Assembly: GCA_020137815.1 (NCBI GenBank)
Contig: CM035355.1
Location: 2,800,231 to 2,864,230 of the forward strand
Length of the DNA stretch: 64,000 nucleotides
DNA from: Hormiphora californensis
Lineage: Eukaryota; Ctenophora; Tentaculata; Cydippida; Pleurobrachiidae
Reading direction: 5' to 3'
Shown here: positions 11,061 to 22,226 of the stretch, piece after piece
Layout of the letters: each line of letters starts with the position of its first letter
How positions within the stretch are numbered: position 1 is the stretch's first letter
Notes under the pieces: generated by a model
What the model saw: the letters and a program-made list of their open reading frames with translations, nothing else
Databases searched by the model: none
Told to the model about the DNA's origin: nothing
Translations under genes and position numbers: made by a program

Positions 11061-12213
11061 AAAAACAATAGACTTTGGACTCATCGCAGTTGCACCTCTG
11101 GGGACATCTTCCAAAGACGTCCCACCGCAAGAGACGAAATATACTGCCGGAAAAGTGACTCAGTGACAACTCAGACACACTTTCTTGGTGTAGCTTGACC
11201 TCCCGGTTGGTGCATTTGTCCTAAAACTCACCGTAGAACTTGATTAAGCTAAATATTAACGGATTGGAGCATATCCTTATTAGGTAAGGCAATTTATAGG
11301 TCTTTGCCCTCATGAAGTACATAACACGGAAGGAAGTAAGTACTCTATTCAAATCAACTCATAACAATTTTCTTTGGGTTTTCCATAACTGAGAGTCGGC
11401 CATATTGGATTTGGGTCGAACCAGTGGAAATCGAATGATATTTTTTCCAGAACCATTTGAAATTGGTGCGCGGCTCACTTTAACACATGCGCGTTAGCAA
11501 TATTAAATAGTGTGCGCGGCTTTATATTTGCGCGTGCAAAAGTGATCGATTTCCAAAATTGAAAAGAGAGTCATCAAATTCATGTCAAATGCTACCAATT
11601 CCCAAAATTTGGTGATTATAGGACCTCCGGAACATGGTCAAAATGACTTGGGACAGGATCCTGTACATGCGCGGTGTTCCCTCCTTATCCCTGTTCTGCG
11701 CCACGCGCAGCGCGGGATAAGGCAGCGCTTTTCAACATTCACCCGGGCGGGGATTGGGGAAAAAATGCTAGAATTTTACGCGCGCATGATTTCTTTCCAG
11801 TTACCGCGCGGCACACGAGATTTAATTATCTGTAGATTTTTCGCGCCTTACTGCAGCAAAACCAAAGTGACAACAAAATATTTTAGTAGGTAAAACAGAA
11901 CTGAGAAACAGTCAAACACAACAAGTAAAAGACATCCAAGGGTCTAAATTAACTTAAAAAACTTGGGAACAGAAAGAGGTGGACAACATTTCAATTAATA
12001 ACAATGCCCCAAAACAATAAAAATCAAAACTACGTCAGCCTTATATTCTTATAATGTCACTGTCCTTAGGCGCCATATTTGCTAAAAGTAAACTTAACTG
12101 GACGGAGAGTGTGCATCATGCTACACTCAGACAACTAATTAACTGGAAGACTGAATTTATTACCGTTTTGCTCGGCGCTCGACTGCAAAAGCGGAAAACC
12201 TAAATCTTTACTT
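11061..12213. other. Intergenic, no gene recognised
   Basis: Spacer downstream (3') of the minus-strand phosphatase gene. GC-rich patches lie near 11460-11530 and 11690-11830, with no family match. No polyadenylation signal could be assigned confidently. Confidence 0.45.
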
Positions 12214-15200
12214 TCAAAATTTCCTCTGATACTGATACCGTAACTCTTGAGAGTTAGGTGCTCGTGTCCTAGACAATCGTCTCACGTTTCTATCCTGACC
12301 GGAGTCTCTGCTCTCGCTGGAGCGAGTAAGGCTCACTCCTCCGAAACTAAACAGTGGCGATTGTATACTGATCCCTGGTGTCGACATGACCCCAAAATTA
12401 TCCAGTCTATTCATCCGATGTAGGTGGACAGCTGCTATACTGGCGTGATCCAGTTTCCCTGGAATGGATTTCACAAAACCACGATGACATCTGTTTAGTT
12501 GGGACATCTCTGTTTCAGAAAGGGAATCACATCTGCTTCTGTACCTGCTGAGCATCATCCGTTTCTTCTCCGTAGATAGAACTGAGGAGGAGGGGTAGGT
12601 AATGTATCTATCGAGAGATGAAAGAATCAACTGCACGAGGGAGGCATGTAGAAAAGGAGAGAGAAACAGGGAGAGAGATAGAGAGAGCGGGAGACACTGT
12701 CAGACAGCGGGAGATTTGTGTGTACTACTACTTACAGACCATACGTAGAATTGACATGCAGATATCGTACAGCATCACTTCATCGTGGTAGTAACTGTTC
12801 AGTGTCTGTAAATAAGAGCATTGAAGATCATCACTGCACTGGCAAGTGCCCCGGGGCCCATCCACCCCCCCCCCCCTTTCCTAGAAAGAAAGAAAAATGC
12901 GAGGGGCCGATAGGCCCCGAAGCTAGAGAGAGAGAATGAGTGTGTTTGAAGTAGGTACACTAGGGGAAAGAAGCCTCTAAAGTGCACACTCTCCCTTTCA
13001 CTTCTACAGTGCAGTACCATACGAACGCGACGAGACCGGATTTCAGGATCAAATTACACAAGCATGCAGTTGAACTAGAGTTTTGAAACTTGGTATCCAG
13101 CCTTCCTTTTACTATCACTGCTGGAATCCAAAGTTACAGACTGATTGGATCTAAGATACCGAAACGGTAGTGGTGTCAAATCCGGGTATAAAAGTGTCGT
13201 CGATAGATCTATGGGGGGGGGTGACACGTAACACTTTGTAACACTTTGTAACATGTGCAGAAAACTTTTTGTGCACGTTACATGTTACAAAGTGTTACAA
13301 AGTGTTACATAGTGTTACAAAGTGTTACATAGTGTTACAAAGTGTTACATAGTGTTACAAAGTGTTACAAAGTGTTACATAGTGTTACAAAGTGTTACAT
13401 AGTGTTACAAAGTGTTACAAATTGTTACAAATTGTTACAAAATATTTACAAAAACACAAGGATTTGTAGCGAAGCAAATTTTCAATCTTTGCCCAAAAAA
13501 TTGATTTTGGAAAAGTTTTATTTCTTTTTCCAACAGAAACGTTGTATATCATCTTATTAAGTACAAAGAATCGATTACCAATGAAAAAAAAGTCGATTGG
13601 GTCACAACTCACAGGTGACTCAGCACATTGGGGGCCTCTGAGAGGCACAATACTTTTAATATCACTCTAAAAACTTTACCGTTGTCTAAAGTTCATATTT
13701 TTCTTTACCAAATGCACTATTTCAGCCCTGATTTCCACAGTCGATGCCATCAGAGGCTCAAAACATCCGCAAATTAGTAAAAAAGTGTATTTTTTAACCC
13801 TAGAAATGATTTAAAACTTTTAGATGTGTTCTAGAAAGACACCAAAGTCGTTCAAATTACTTATTCACCAACCGTCTTATATATTTTGTAAATATTTTGT
13901 AACAATTTGTAACACTTTGTAACAATTTGTAACACTTTGTGACACTATGTAACACTTTGTGACACTTTGTAACACTATGTAACACTTTGTAACACTATGT
14001 AACACTTTGTAACACTATGTAACACTTTGTAACACTATGTAACACTTTGTAACACTATGTAACACTTTGTAACACTATGTAACACTTTGTAACACTATGT
14101 AACACTTTGTAACACTATGTAACACTATGTAACACTTTGTAACACTATGTAACACTTTGTAACACTATGTAACACTTTGTAACATGTGCAGAAAACTTTT
14201 TGTGCACGTTACATGTTACAAAGTGTTACAAAGTGTTACGTGTCACCCCCCCCATCTATATATACACGACCCAAATCCCGGGAGCTTAGCTCTTGAAAAC
14301 GGTAAAAGCTTCGAAGTTGAAATTTTGTGGAGTCATAGTTCTTGATAGGGTGCGTGTAGTAGGATATTTTTCGAGTCATAAATCCTTAATTAAGACCTAA
14401 TTATGCCCTAATTAAATATGCATTTCCCACCTATCTCCGGACTGGGTGGTCGGAGAGACTTCTTTTATAGCTTATCCGAACCGGAAACGTCGATTTATGG
14501 GGGGTCGTTCCCCGAACAAAAAGTCGTATCTCGCACCCTTCTGGATTTATTCACATATTTATGATTTTATGTATATCTTGAATATCTTTTAACCGGTTGA
14601 TGTTAGGGACATGAAACATGTCTAATTCGACGTAGAATGGTCGATTTATGGGGGGTCGTTCCCCGAACAAAAAGCCGTATCTCGCACCCTTCTTAAGTTA
14701 TGCACATATTTATGATTTAATACAATCATTCGCTGAATGGCTGATACTAGAAACTTTGAATTGGTGTTTGACGTAAAAAGATCGAAGTATATGCAGCAGA
14801 TTTACCAAAAAAAAGAAACATCATACCAAAAAGAAGAGAAACTAGTACCAAAAACCAATCAAATTGGTTTGGATGACCCGGGGCCCAAAGGCGTCGGGAT
14901 GCAAAATGTTGGTAGGATAAAACATTACTTTTGTAGGAAAATCTAAAAAAGCGTCAAGAAAAACACTATTGTAGCTGGTGAAGGTCGCATCTCGACGCCT
15001 TTGGGCCCCGGGTCATCCAAACCAATTTGATTGGTTTTTGGTACTAGTATAATAACCTCTTCTACAATTAATTATAGTCCGCTCTAGGGATCGTCAAGTC
15101 CAACAGAAGATGGGACGTTTTAGCAAGACCTTTTTATAAGTAGGTGTGGTTTTGTAGCTGACCTGTTCGAAATATTTGATAGATAAAATGTCTTCAATCA

Positions 15201-18200
15201 GAGAGCAGAGAGAAGGGCTCCCCAGGGATATATTCGAACAGCCACATAACTTTGAGTGAATCTTCAAGTCATCTTCTGACAAATCCATCTTTCTGGAAAA
15301 AACGATTAACGAGCTGTTGACTGTTTTAAGACAGGCTCAAATTATCACACACCGGGGCAAGAACCTGCAGGACCCCAGCATCTATCCCATCAGAAGCCCA
15401 GCTCCTACCAATTTACCTGTGTACGGGTGTCCTCCCCAGGTCGCATGATGAGAGGGAGGAATCTATGGAACCTTCACAGGAACAATACACCTTGTGTAGA
15501 ATGTCCTCGTCTGGTAATGCTAAAGGGTTGCTCCTCGCTGTTTGGGGAGGGAGGGAGGGGTGAATAGAAGGGTTGCTCCTCGCTGTGGGAGGAAGGGGTG
15601 AGGGGTTAATAGTGTGTAGTGAGAGGGAGGAAGGGAGGGAAGGGTGGATAGAAGGGTTGCTCCGGAGTTGCTCCTCGCTGTGGGAGAGAGAGAGAGAGAG
15701 GGGTGAGTGAGGGAGGGAGGGAGGGAGTGAATAGAAGGGTTGCTCCTCGCTGTGGGAGGAAGGGAGGGGTGAGTGAGGGAGAGGGAGGGGGGGGGGAGGG
15801 AGTGAATAATAGGGTTGCTCCTGGCTGTTTGGGGAGGGAGGGGTGAGAGAGGGAGGACGGGGGAGTGAATAGAAGGAGAGGGAGTGAGGGACTATTTTTT
15901 TAGGTAGGGGTGAATAGAAGGTAAACTGTAGGAGGGATGGATAAATAGAAGGTAAGTTGGATCTTGTTTGGTCACTAAACAACCTTGTCCTACCCTTACC
16001 AAGGGCGATTACAACATAAGTTTCACTCACGTATTTGATTTGTAACGTAGGGGTTGAAATTATCACTGACTCCATCCGTTGAGAGAAACACTATTGAGTC
16101 ACTGTCCGCCTGTAAACACACATGTGTGAGAGAATGTGACATATGTGATATGAGTACTTTAGGACATAATTAGGGTAACATGAAAACAGTAAACACAGGG
16201 AGTAACCAACTAAACACCACCAATCTACCTACATGACTATTTTCAAACTAAACACCAATCTACCTACATGACTATTGTCAAATTAGACACCACCAGTTAT
16301 ACCTACATGACATATTGAGAAGGTCATATTGCCCAGATCAGGATCGTTCCCGTGGCATGGACCCAGACAACCACCACAGTCCCTCATATCTCGTTTAGTA
16401 GCCCGTAACCTGGTGGTAGAATTGGTATTTGTTGGGGCTTAATTGAATTGGAATATGCAGATAAATCGGGATAGATGTATCTTATTTTAGACGACAATAT
16501 ATCCTCAGATGATGATAGAGGATGGATCACTTGGTGACGCGGCCACCCCTACACTAGCCGCGTGCAGCGCGGCTAAACGAAGCCCGCGAAGCATAATAGG
16601 GGATGGCATCACCAAATGGATCACTATCATCAGTTTGATCACCTACTCGTCAGAAACGGGTGTAAGTTTTCCTCCGGAGAAGCGGTAGGTGCTGGTGTCG
16701 CCAACTTTAACGTTACACACAACCCACAGTTTCTTATCTGGGGAGGGAGAGTATTGGGTAACAGAAAGAGACAACACTTTCGAGAGACATATTTTACATG
16801 ATTTATACGATAATAATATCATTTCAAAAGCAAAATGTTTCAAAAACAAAATGTTTCTGTAACAAAGGAGCAAGATGAGTGACAGCATGAGTCACAACAT
16901 GAGTCACATCATGAGTCACAACATGAGTCACATCATGAGTCACATCATGAGTCACATCATGAGTCACAACATGAGTCACATCATGAGTCACAACATGAGT
17001 CACATCATGAGTCACATCATGAGTCACATCATGAGTCACATCATGAGTCACATCATGAGTCACAACATGAGTCACATCATGAGTCACAACATGAGTCACA
17101 TCATGAGTCACATCATGAGTCACATCATGAGTCACAACATGAGTCACATCATGAGTCACATCATGAGTCACATCATGAGTCACATCATGAGTCACAACAT
17201 GAGTCACATCATGAGTCACATCATGAGTCACATCATGAGTCACAACATGAGTCACATCATGAGTCACAACATGAGTCACATCATGAGTCACAACATGAGT
17301 CACAACATGAGTCACATCATGAGTGACAGCATGAGTGACAGATGAACAGATGCTATAAAATACCTGAGTGTTTTAAAGGTAAGACTATACAGGTAGAGAG
17401 GGTGGTAAGGCCTGGTCCCTGGTTCTTGATCAGATCTCTCTGTACCTCATTTACAGTGGCTGAAAGCTTCTCAAACACAGCTGAAAATATATGTATAGTT
17501 CATAATGTAATTTATTTGATAAGGATTCGGCAGATCAAGATAATAAATAGTTGTCTAGCTCAGCCACACAGTTAAGTAACTGAGAAATAGTGGAGAAAGT
17601 TGCCATTGCTTGATCATGATAGATGGAGTCAATAGGAAGGGCTCCCTACCAAGGAAGTGGGGTGGTGGTAGCTACCTTTAGTGTCGGATATGACGTCATC
17701 TCCATTGATGACGGTGGATAGAAGATGACGTATCACACTGAGAACTGCCCTTCGTGCTGCCTGGGCTGGTCCTAGTCCCCACCCACACCCATCGGCACAC
17801 GCCTAGACAGTAGAGAGTGGGGTTGTAAAGTGAGATATACAGGGTGGTTCAGAAACATGGAGCCACTTGGAGAAAAAAGTTGGAAAAATACAATTCTCTC
17901 TCTATTGTACGGATCGAAATTTCAACGTGTTACCCTGTCAGTTGACAGGCTGATAATTTTTAGGAAAGAGTGACTCTCTGTCGATCTCAATCCTCAGGGG
18001 ACACTTTTTCTAGTCAAGAGACCGTGAAAATACGTATTTAATTACACTGTACATTGGAGAGCGAACTGTATTGACACATTAGTTATCTCAAAGTGGCTCC
18101 ATGTTTCTGAACCACCCTGTAGTATAGAATGCTGGGTAAATGGTAAGGGTTGAAGTAAACTGCAGTCTCTGATTGAGATATTTATAACACGTCAGCTTAC

Positions 18201-18366
18201 CATGATGGCAGCATTGCGAGTAAGGACAACAGCACAGCAGTCTGCCACAGGGTCCCCAACCTGGGTATCCCCATCACTCTCGTAAAGTGAGTCACACCGA
18301 GCAAAGGCAACATCATCACCACTCTTGTTCCACTCTGTAAATTCAGGGCTACCATCTACCTGGAAA
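12214..18366 (-). CDS. PPM-type (PP2C-like) phosphatase, spliced; 5' end incomplete
   Basis: Eight phase-consistent exons can be read on the minus strand: 18366-18201, 17802-17676, 17480-17364, 16737-16647, 16101-16031, 15510-15417, 15292-15163 and 12630-12214, together about 403 residues ending in a stop. PPM (metal-dependent Ser/Thr phosphatase) landmarks appear in order: GDPVADCCAVV, ACADGCGWG (first metal Asp), a long helix, VCNVKVGDT, STDGVSDN (metal Asp) and PGKLDHAS (last metal Asp; classical PP2C has DN where this has DH). The acidic metal ligands are therefore kept, so activity is plausible. A basic tail of about 60 residues follows. A further 5' exon at 18630-18583 fits in phase, but the start codon is not settled: a CAG|ATG exon at 19078-19012 does not join in phase. 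The sequence resembles the animal PP2C-like group with a DPVAD..ADG..W motif rather than PPM1A. Several introns have been invaded by foldback DNA. Confidence 0.8.
13213..14253. mobile_element. Foldback (MITE-like) element with internal 10-bp repeats and 6-bp target duplication
   Basis: A 1041-bp element bounded by a run of G at the left and a run of C at the right. It has long terminal inverted repeats (GTGACACGTAACACTTTGTA, then AACATGTGCAGAAAACTTTT). The subterminal part of each arm is a tandem array of TGTTACAAAG-type units (complement CTTTGTAACA). ATCTAT flanks both ends (13207-13212 and 14254-14259), a 6-bp target duplication. It sits in the last intron of the phosphatase gene and has no transposase. 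Confidence 0.88.
14489..14721. repeat. Direct repeat of about 82 bp
   Basis: GTCGATTTATGGGGGGTCGT and the following 60 or so bases occur at 14489-14570 and again at 14640-14721, with few differences. Non-coding, in the last intron of the phosphatase gene. Confidence 0.8.
14843..15049. repeat. Inverted repeat with arms of about 55 bp
   Basis: The left arm (14843-14897, starting CTAGTACCAAAAACCAATCA) and right arm (14995-15049, ending in the complement) match almost perfectly around a spacer of about 97 bases. It lies 110 bases downstream of the 5' splice site of the phosphatase's last intron. Probably a small non-autonomous DNA element. Confidence 0.85.
16523..16623. repeat. Small imperfect inverted repeat (MITE-like)
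   Basis: GGATCACTTGGTGACG at the left is mirrored by CATCACCAAATGGATCAC at the right, with CACCCCTA/TAGGGG next inside and a GC-rich core. It lies in a phosphatase intron. Confidence 0.55.
16875..17342. repeat. 12-bp satellite (ATGAGTCACATC/ATGAGTCACAAC), about 39 units
   Basis: A near-perfect 12-base tandem array of about 39 units in an intron of the phosphatase gene. Each internal unit contains TGAGTCA, the consensus AP-1 (Jun/Fos-type bZIP) binding core; the first and last units read TGAGTGA. Units differ mainly at one site (ATC or AAC), giving a mosaic. Frames are open on both strands (MSHI/MSHN and THDV/THVV), but these are by-products of the period. Confidence 0.93.
17840..18119. mobile_element. 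Tc1/mariner-like MITE, 280 bp
   Basis: Terminal inverted repeats begin CAGGGTGGTTCAGAAACATG and extend about 29 bases (to AGCCACTT). TA dinucleotides flank both ends (17838-17839, 18120-18121), as expected for Tc1/mariner insertion. There is no transposase. A half copy is at 32632-32695. Confidence 0.88.
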
Positions 18367-20154
18367 CTGCAGTGTTTTTAAAGGACAGGACAAGGGGATA
18401 TGGACGGGTGAAATATAGGACACTGATTCGTCTAAGGGACAGGACAAAGGGACGGGAGAGGGACTGATTCCGCTAAAGGAAAGGACATGGGGAGTCTGAC
18501 TGTGGTCTCGAAACTCTCTGGGAGATCCTTGAGTCAACTGTAAATCATATAAAAAACGGTTCTATAAACTTGATAGTTTTACCTCAAAGAGTTTGGCCTC
18601 TGGCCAGATTTTGTTTTAGTTAGAGCCCCACTAGGGAAATATTCGCATATCATTTCTTTCATAGGTTCATCGTAGGGGGATATCTTCTGAACTCTGATCT
18701 CGTTGGTAGGGTAACACACTGAACAGGGGGATGAACTTGTTATGTTCTAACCCTCCCTTTACATTTGTAGGTGTTTCGGGTGCGGGGCGCCCGAAACACA
18801 GTCTAGCCAGGCAATTCAACACAGGGTGAGGAACTATTCAACTAGAGGCTAGAGCTGTTCTCTCTGCTGCCAACTCACGGGGAATTGTCAGGGACTACAC
18901 ATAGTGACCTCTCATCTGTGTGAGGACGGCCGAAGGGCACACGAAATAGGGCACGAGTACAATCGGAAGATCACTGACCTTCAGGGGCACTAGAAAATGA
19001 AAAACACTTACCTTCACAAACAGGTAGATCCATGTAATTCCTACTCATTCGAGGGGTATCTATCGGGGCTTTAGACATCTGAGAAAGGGGAAGCAATGCA
19101 ATTTAGTTAGAAAACAAGGGAGTATCATGAACAATAAACCTCCAGAATTATATTGTGTCTACAAATTACTTGCTATGTTCTAACCCTCCTTTACAGAGTC
19201 GAACAAGGCAACAGATTACAAAACCTACCATTCTTTTTATCATGTTGCGGGCGGCGTCCATATCACACAAATAATATGAGCTAGGGGGAGAGGGAGAAGG
19301 CGCTTAAATATCACCCACGGAAATATGACCCCCACACAACGACACACACTGCCGTGTAGGGAAAAGCAAATGTTGTAGGAACTACACTTTGTTAGGAAGA
19401 GTGGGGAGAGACCCCCACATGCCACACAACGCAAATGTTGGTGTAGCTGGAAAAGGAAGAACAATAGTTGTCTGGGAACTATTTCCAGGAATTACCAGGT
19501 TCATTCCGCGGAGATCAGACACACACACCGTAGCATACGTTCCAGTTCTAGTTCTATAAGGTCCGGTACAATAACATCCTTTTAGCTGAACCATGAGACA
19601 TATCCTATTGTAGGAAGGGAAGTGAATTAGGTCTAGTGTAATATTGAGCTAGTGTGGGGGGGGGGGGGGGGGAATTACACAAAATGTCGGGACTCGGGGT
19701 AGTTGGGGGAGAGGAGTTAAACAATAAATAAACGAGCATATTTGATCACACACAACTTGAGTTGTTACCACAATACAATAATTTACAGAAACTTTCTTAC
19801 ACACACTCTCTCACACACTACTCTGTCAGCACATTGGTCTGACCTGCTACTCGCACGAGAACTGTGGTCAGAGCATTGGCCTGACAGCTACTAGTCCAAG
19901 TAGGAGGGAAGTGCACTTCTTGAGGGCATTCTCACACACGATATTACTATTATTATAGGGGTGCGTCACGATATTAGAAGCCAGCTTCAGCAATACATGT
20001 ATCACACACACCCAGTCAACTCAACACACAATACACAGTTGAACCTCAACCTCGATATATCTCGGGGGGAGCTCTCAGTTTGTTTTGATCAAGGGTCAAA
20101 CAACGCAACTCACAGCAGTTATATCGAGGTTCTCAACTGTATAATTACTAGCTA
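18367..20154. other. Upstream region of the phosphatase gene; possible 5' exons; small pogo-like repeat
   Basis: 18630-18583 is an exon-like segment in phase with the phosphatase. 19078-19012 is another splice-flanked minus-strand frame (MSKAPIDTPRMSRNYMDLPV) whose link is unresolved. 20036-20142 has inverted ends (CAGTTGAACCTC..CGATATA and complement) typical of pogo/Tigger-derived MITEs. A G homopolymer lies at about 19656-19672. The motif TTATGTTCTAACCCTCC occurs near 18737 and, lacking its first bases, near 19173. Confidence 0.5.
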
Positions 20155-22021
20155 GGTTGTCCCAGAAATAATGTCATGTCCCGATTTCTCCAACTTAACC
20201 TACCAATTTCGATTTAAAACTTTTCAAGCTTGTTCATTTAACTAGTAGAGTCGATAAGAACACTCACCTCCTCCGATTTCAGTGAAACTTCTCACATGCT
20301 AACATATGATAATGGAGGTACAAATACCGCTTATTTTAGGTCCGAAAAACTTTTGGTTCGTTAATTATCGCTAATTGAAAAACGCCAAAAATGGGCTAAA
20401 ATGGCCCTTAAGGTGGATTTGAAATTTTGGAGTTGGAACTCCAGACTTCGTACAGGTGTCCGCTAGGATGCCAATATGCACCACAGGCGGGCTCAGGCCT
20501 AAATTCGTCCGAATTTTTGCGTAAGGCCGGATGGCGTGAATTTTGGTCACGTGATTTGGGCAAAAAATCAGTTTTTTGCTATTTGTGCCTTTCCTGCACG
20601 CCGGAGATGAAAAATAAGGCCATTTCCTCTCATTTATTTTTCTTTCTGCATCGATTAAGCAGGCTATGAACCTCCCTTACTTCAACGGTTCAGAAGTTAG
20701 AGTTTTGCAAAAAAAGAGCGGGAGACTAGATGGCGTCAATTTTGTAAGGCGATTTGTGTCTTTCCTGTGCGTCTGGGATGAAAAATGATGTCAAAACGTG
20801 TCATTTTCATCATATTCTGCATCGATTAAGCAGGTTATAAACATCCCTTACTTGAGCGGTTCAGAAGTTAGCCGAGGTCACGTGACCAAGATTTACGCCA
20901 TCCGGTCTTACGCAAAAATTCGGACGAATTTAGGCCTGAGCCCGCCTGTGGTGCATATTGGCATCCTAGCGGACACCTGTACGAAGTCTGGAGTTCCAAC
21001 TCCAAAATTTCAAATCCACCTTAAGGGCCATTTTAGCCCATTTTTGGCGTTTTTCAATTAGCGATAATTAACGAACCAAAAACTTTTTGGACCTAAAATA
21101 AGCGGTATTTGTACCTCCATTATCATATTTTAGCATGTGAGAAGTTTTACTGAAATCGGAGGAGGTGAGTGTTCTTATCGACTCTACTAAACCCTTGACT
21201 CTATAAAACAAGTGTTTGTTTTGAAAAAGTTGGTTTTTGACGCGCCCTGGTGAACCCGGAAACAAGCGAGAAAAAATTTCCGCTGAACGAAAAATATGCG
21301 CATGTTGAAAACACTACTGTACTTTTTCAGATAAGCGTCTGTAAAATATTTCACTACACCATTCTTGTTTATTGGACAATTTTCTATCGTTTGAGTGGTG
21401 GATGAAGACACAGGTACCACTCGTTGCTGAGCTATGGAGCTCTAAAAAACTTTGGTCAAAATCAGAAACTTTCACTTCCGGGTCACTTCAGGCATCAGTG
21501 GATTGACTTACAAGAATTATTTTAACAGCTATTAATAGTCCCAACTAAGCTCTTAGCCTTGGAGATGCTGAATGTTTGATTTGGTGTGGTTTTGATCTGA
21601 AAATTTGAAGTTTTTGAAAGTAGCCATAAAACAGGTCAAAATTCAGGGTGAATTTTTGGATTTTTTCGCTTTTTTGCGGCGTATAAGTTTTGCCTGACGC
21701 TTTCATAGGTTGCGTCGAGACTTAAATCGCATAGATGCATAAACTGTGGACGATGGGCAATCTTTTGGTGCCATTTGGAATTCTGAAAACTCAAATGGCT
21801 TTACTCCAGCGACGTTTTAAGAAATACAAAACTCCCGTTCAGCGGCAACCCGACTTAGGGTATCACAATACCCAATTATGGGCAGGTGAAATCCTCATTC
21901 AAGATTCAAGTCACGTTACTGAGCTAAAGATTGTCTAATTGACAAGATAGGACCGGTTAGAACTCTCTAACTCATGTATTTCTTGAAAATATCGGTACAT
22001 GACATTATTTATGGGACAACC
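20155..22021. mobile_element. 1.87-kb Tc1/mariner-type TIR element containing an internal palindrome
   Basis: Ends are 25-base inverted repeats starting GGTTGTCCCAGAAATAATGT with one mismatch, flanked by TA (20153-20154 and 22022-22023). Inside, 20243-21189 is itself a large palindrome with arms of about 310 bp. Between those arms two diverged direct copies of a segment beginning GCATCGATTAAGCAGG occur at 20649 and 20819. No transposase frame was recognised; apparent frames follow the palindrome. Confidence 0.8.
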
Positions 22022-22142
22022 TAATATAATACTACCCTGCTGTCCCGGTTATAACTCTCTGAAAAACACACACACTCTATACAAAATTAAAACGATGGTT
22101 CTATGTACAAATTAAACACAGCAGCTCCCAACCGATCAAAAC

Positions 22143-22216
22143 TCGTTATTTAGGTCACGTGACTGGTTATCAGCCAATCAGGGACCAGTATTTCTAGATT
22201 TGGTCGGTTCCTGGCT
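22143..22216. repeat. Short dispersed repeat, copy 1
   Basis: TTTAGGTCACGTG, then CAATCAGGGACCAGTATTTC, then GGTTCCTG. The same order recurs at 51700-51771. It includes an E-box (CACGTG) and an inverted CCAAT. It sits just past the RPGR stop codon. Confidence 0.65.
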
Positions 22217-22226
22217 ACTACTACTA

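Noticed and set aside
13207-14259. CRISPR-like array of short repeats
   Set aside because: Repeats are contiguous 10-mers without unique spacers, inverted about a centre, with a target duplication; the window is a eukaryotic genome.
16824-17345. Frames with MSHI/MSHN or THDV repeats
   Set aside because: By-product of the 12-bp satellite inside a phosphatase intron.
19382-19594. Frame of 70 codons upstream of the phosphatase
   Set aside because: Does not join in phase with downstream exons and has no family resemblance.
20427-21061. Frames of 80-87 codons
   Set aside because: Located in the arms and core of a palindromic element; no family resemblance.
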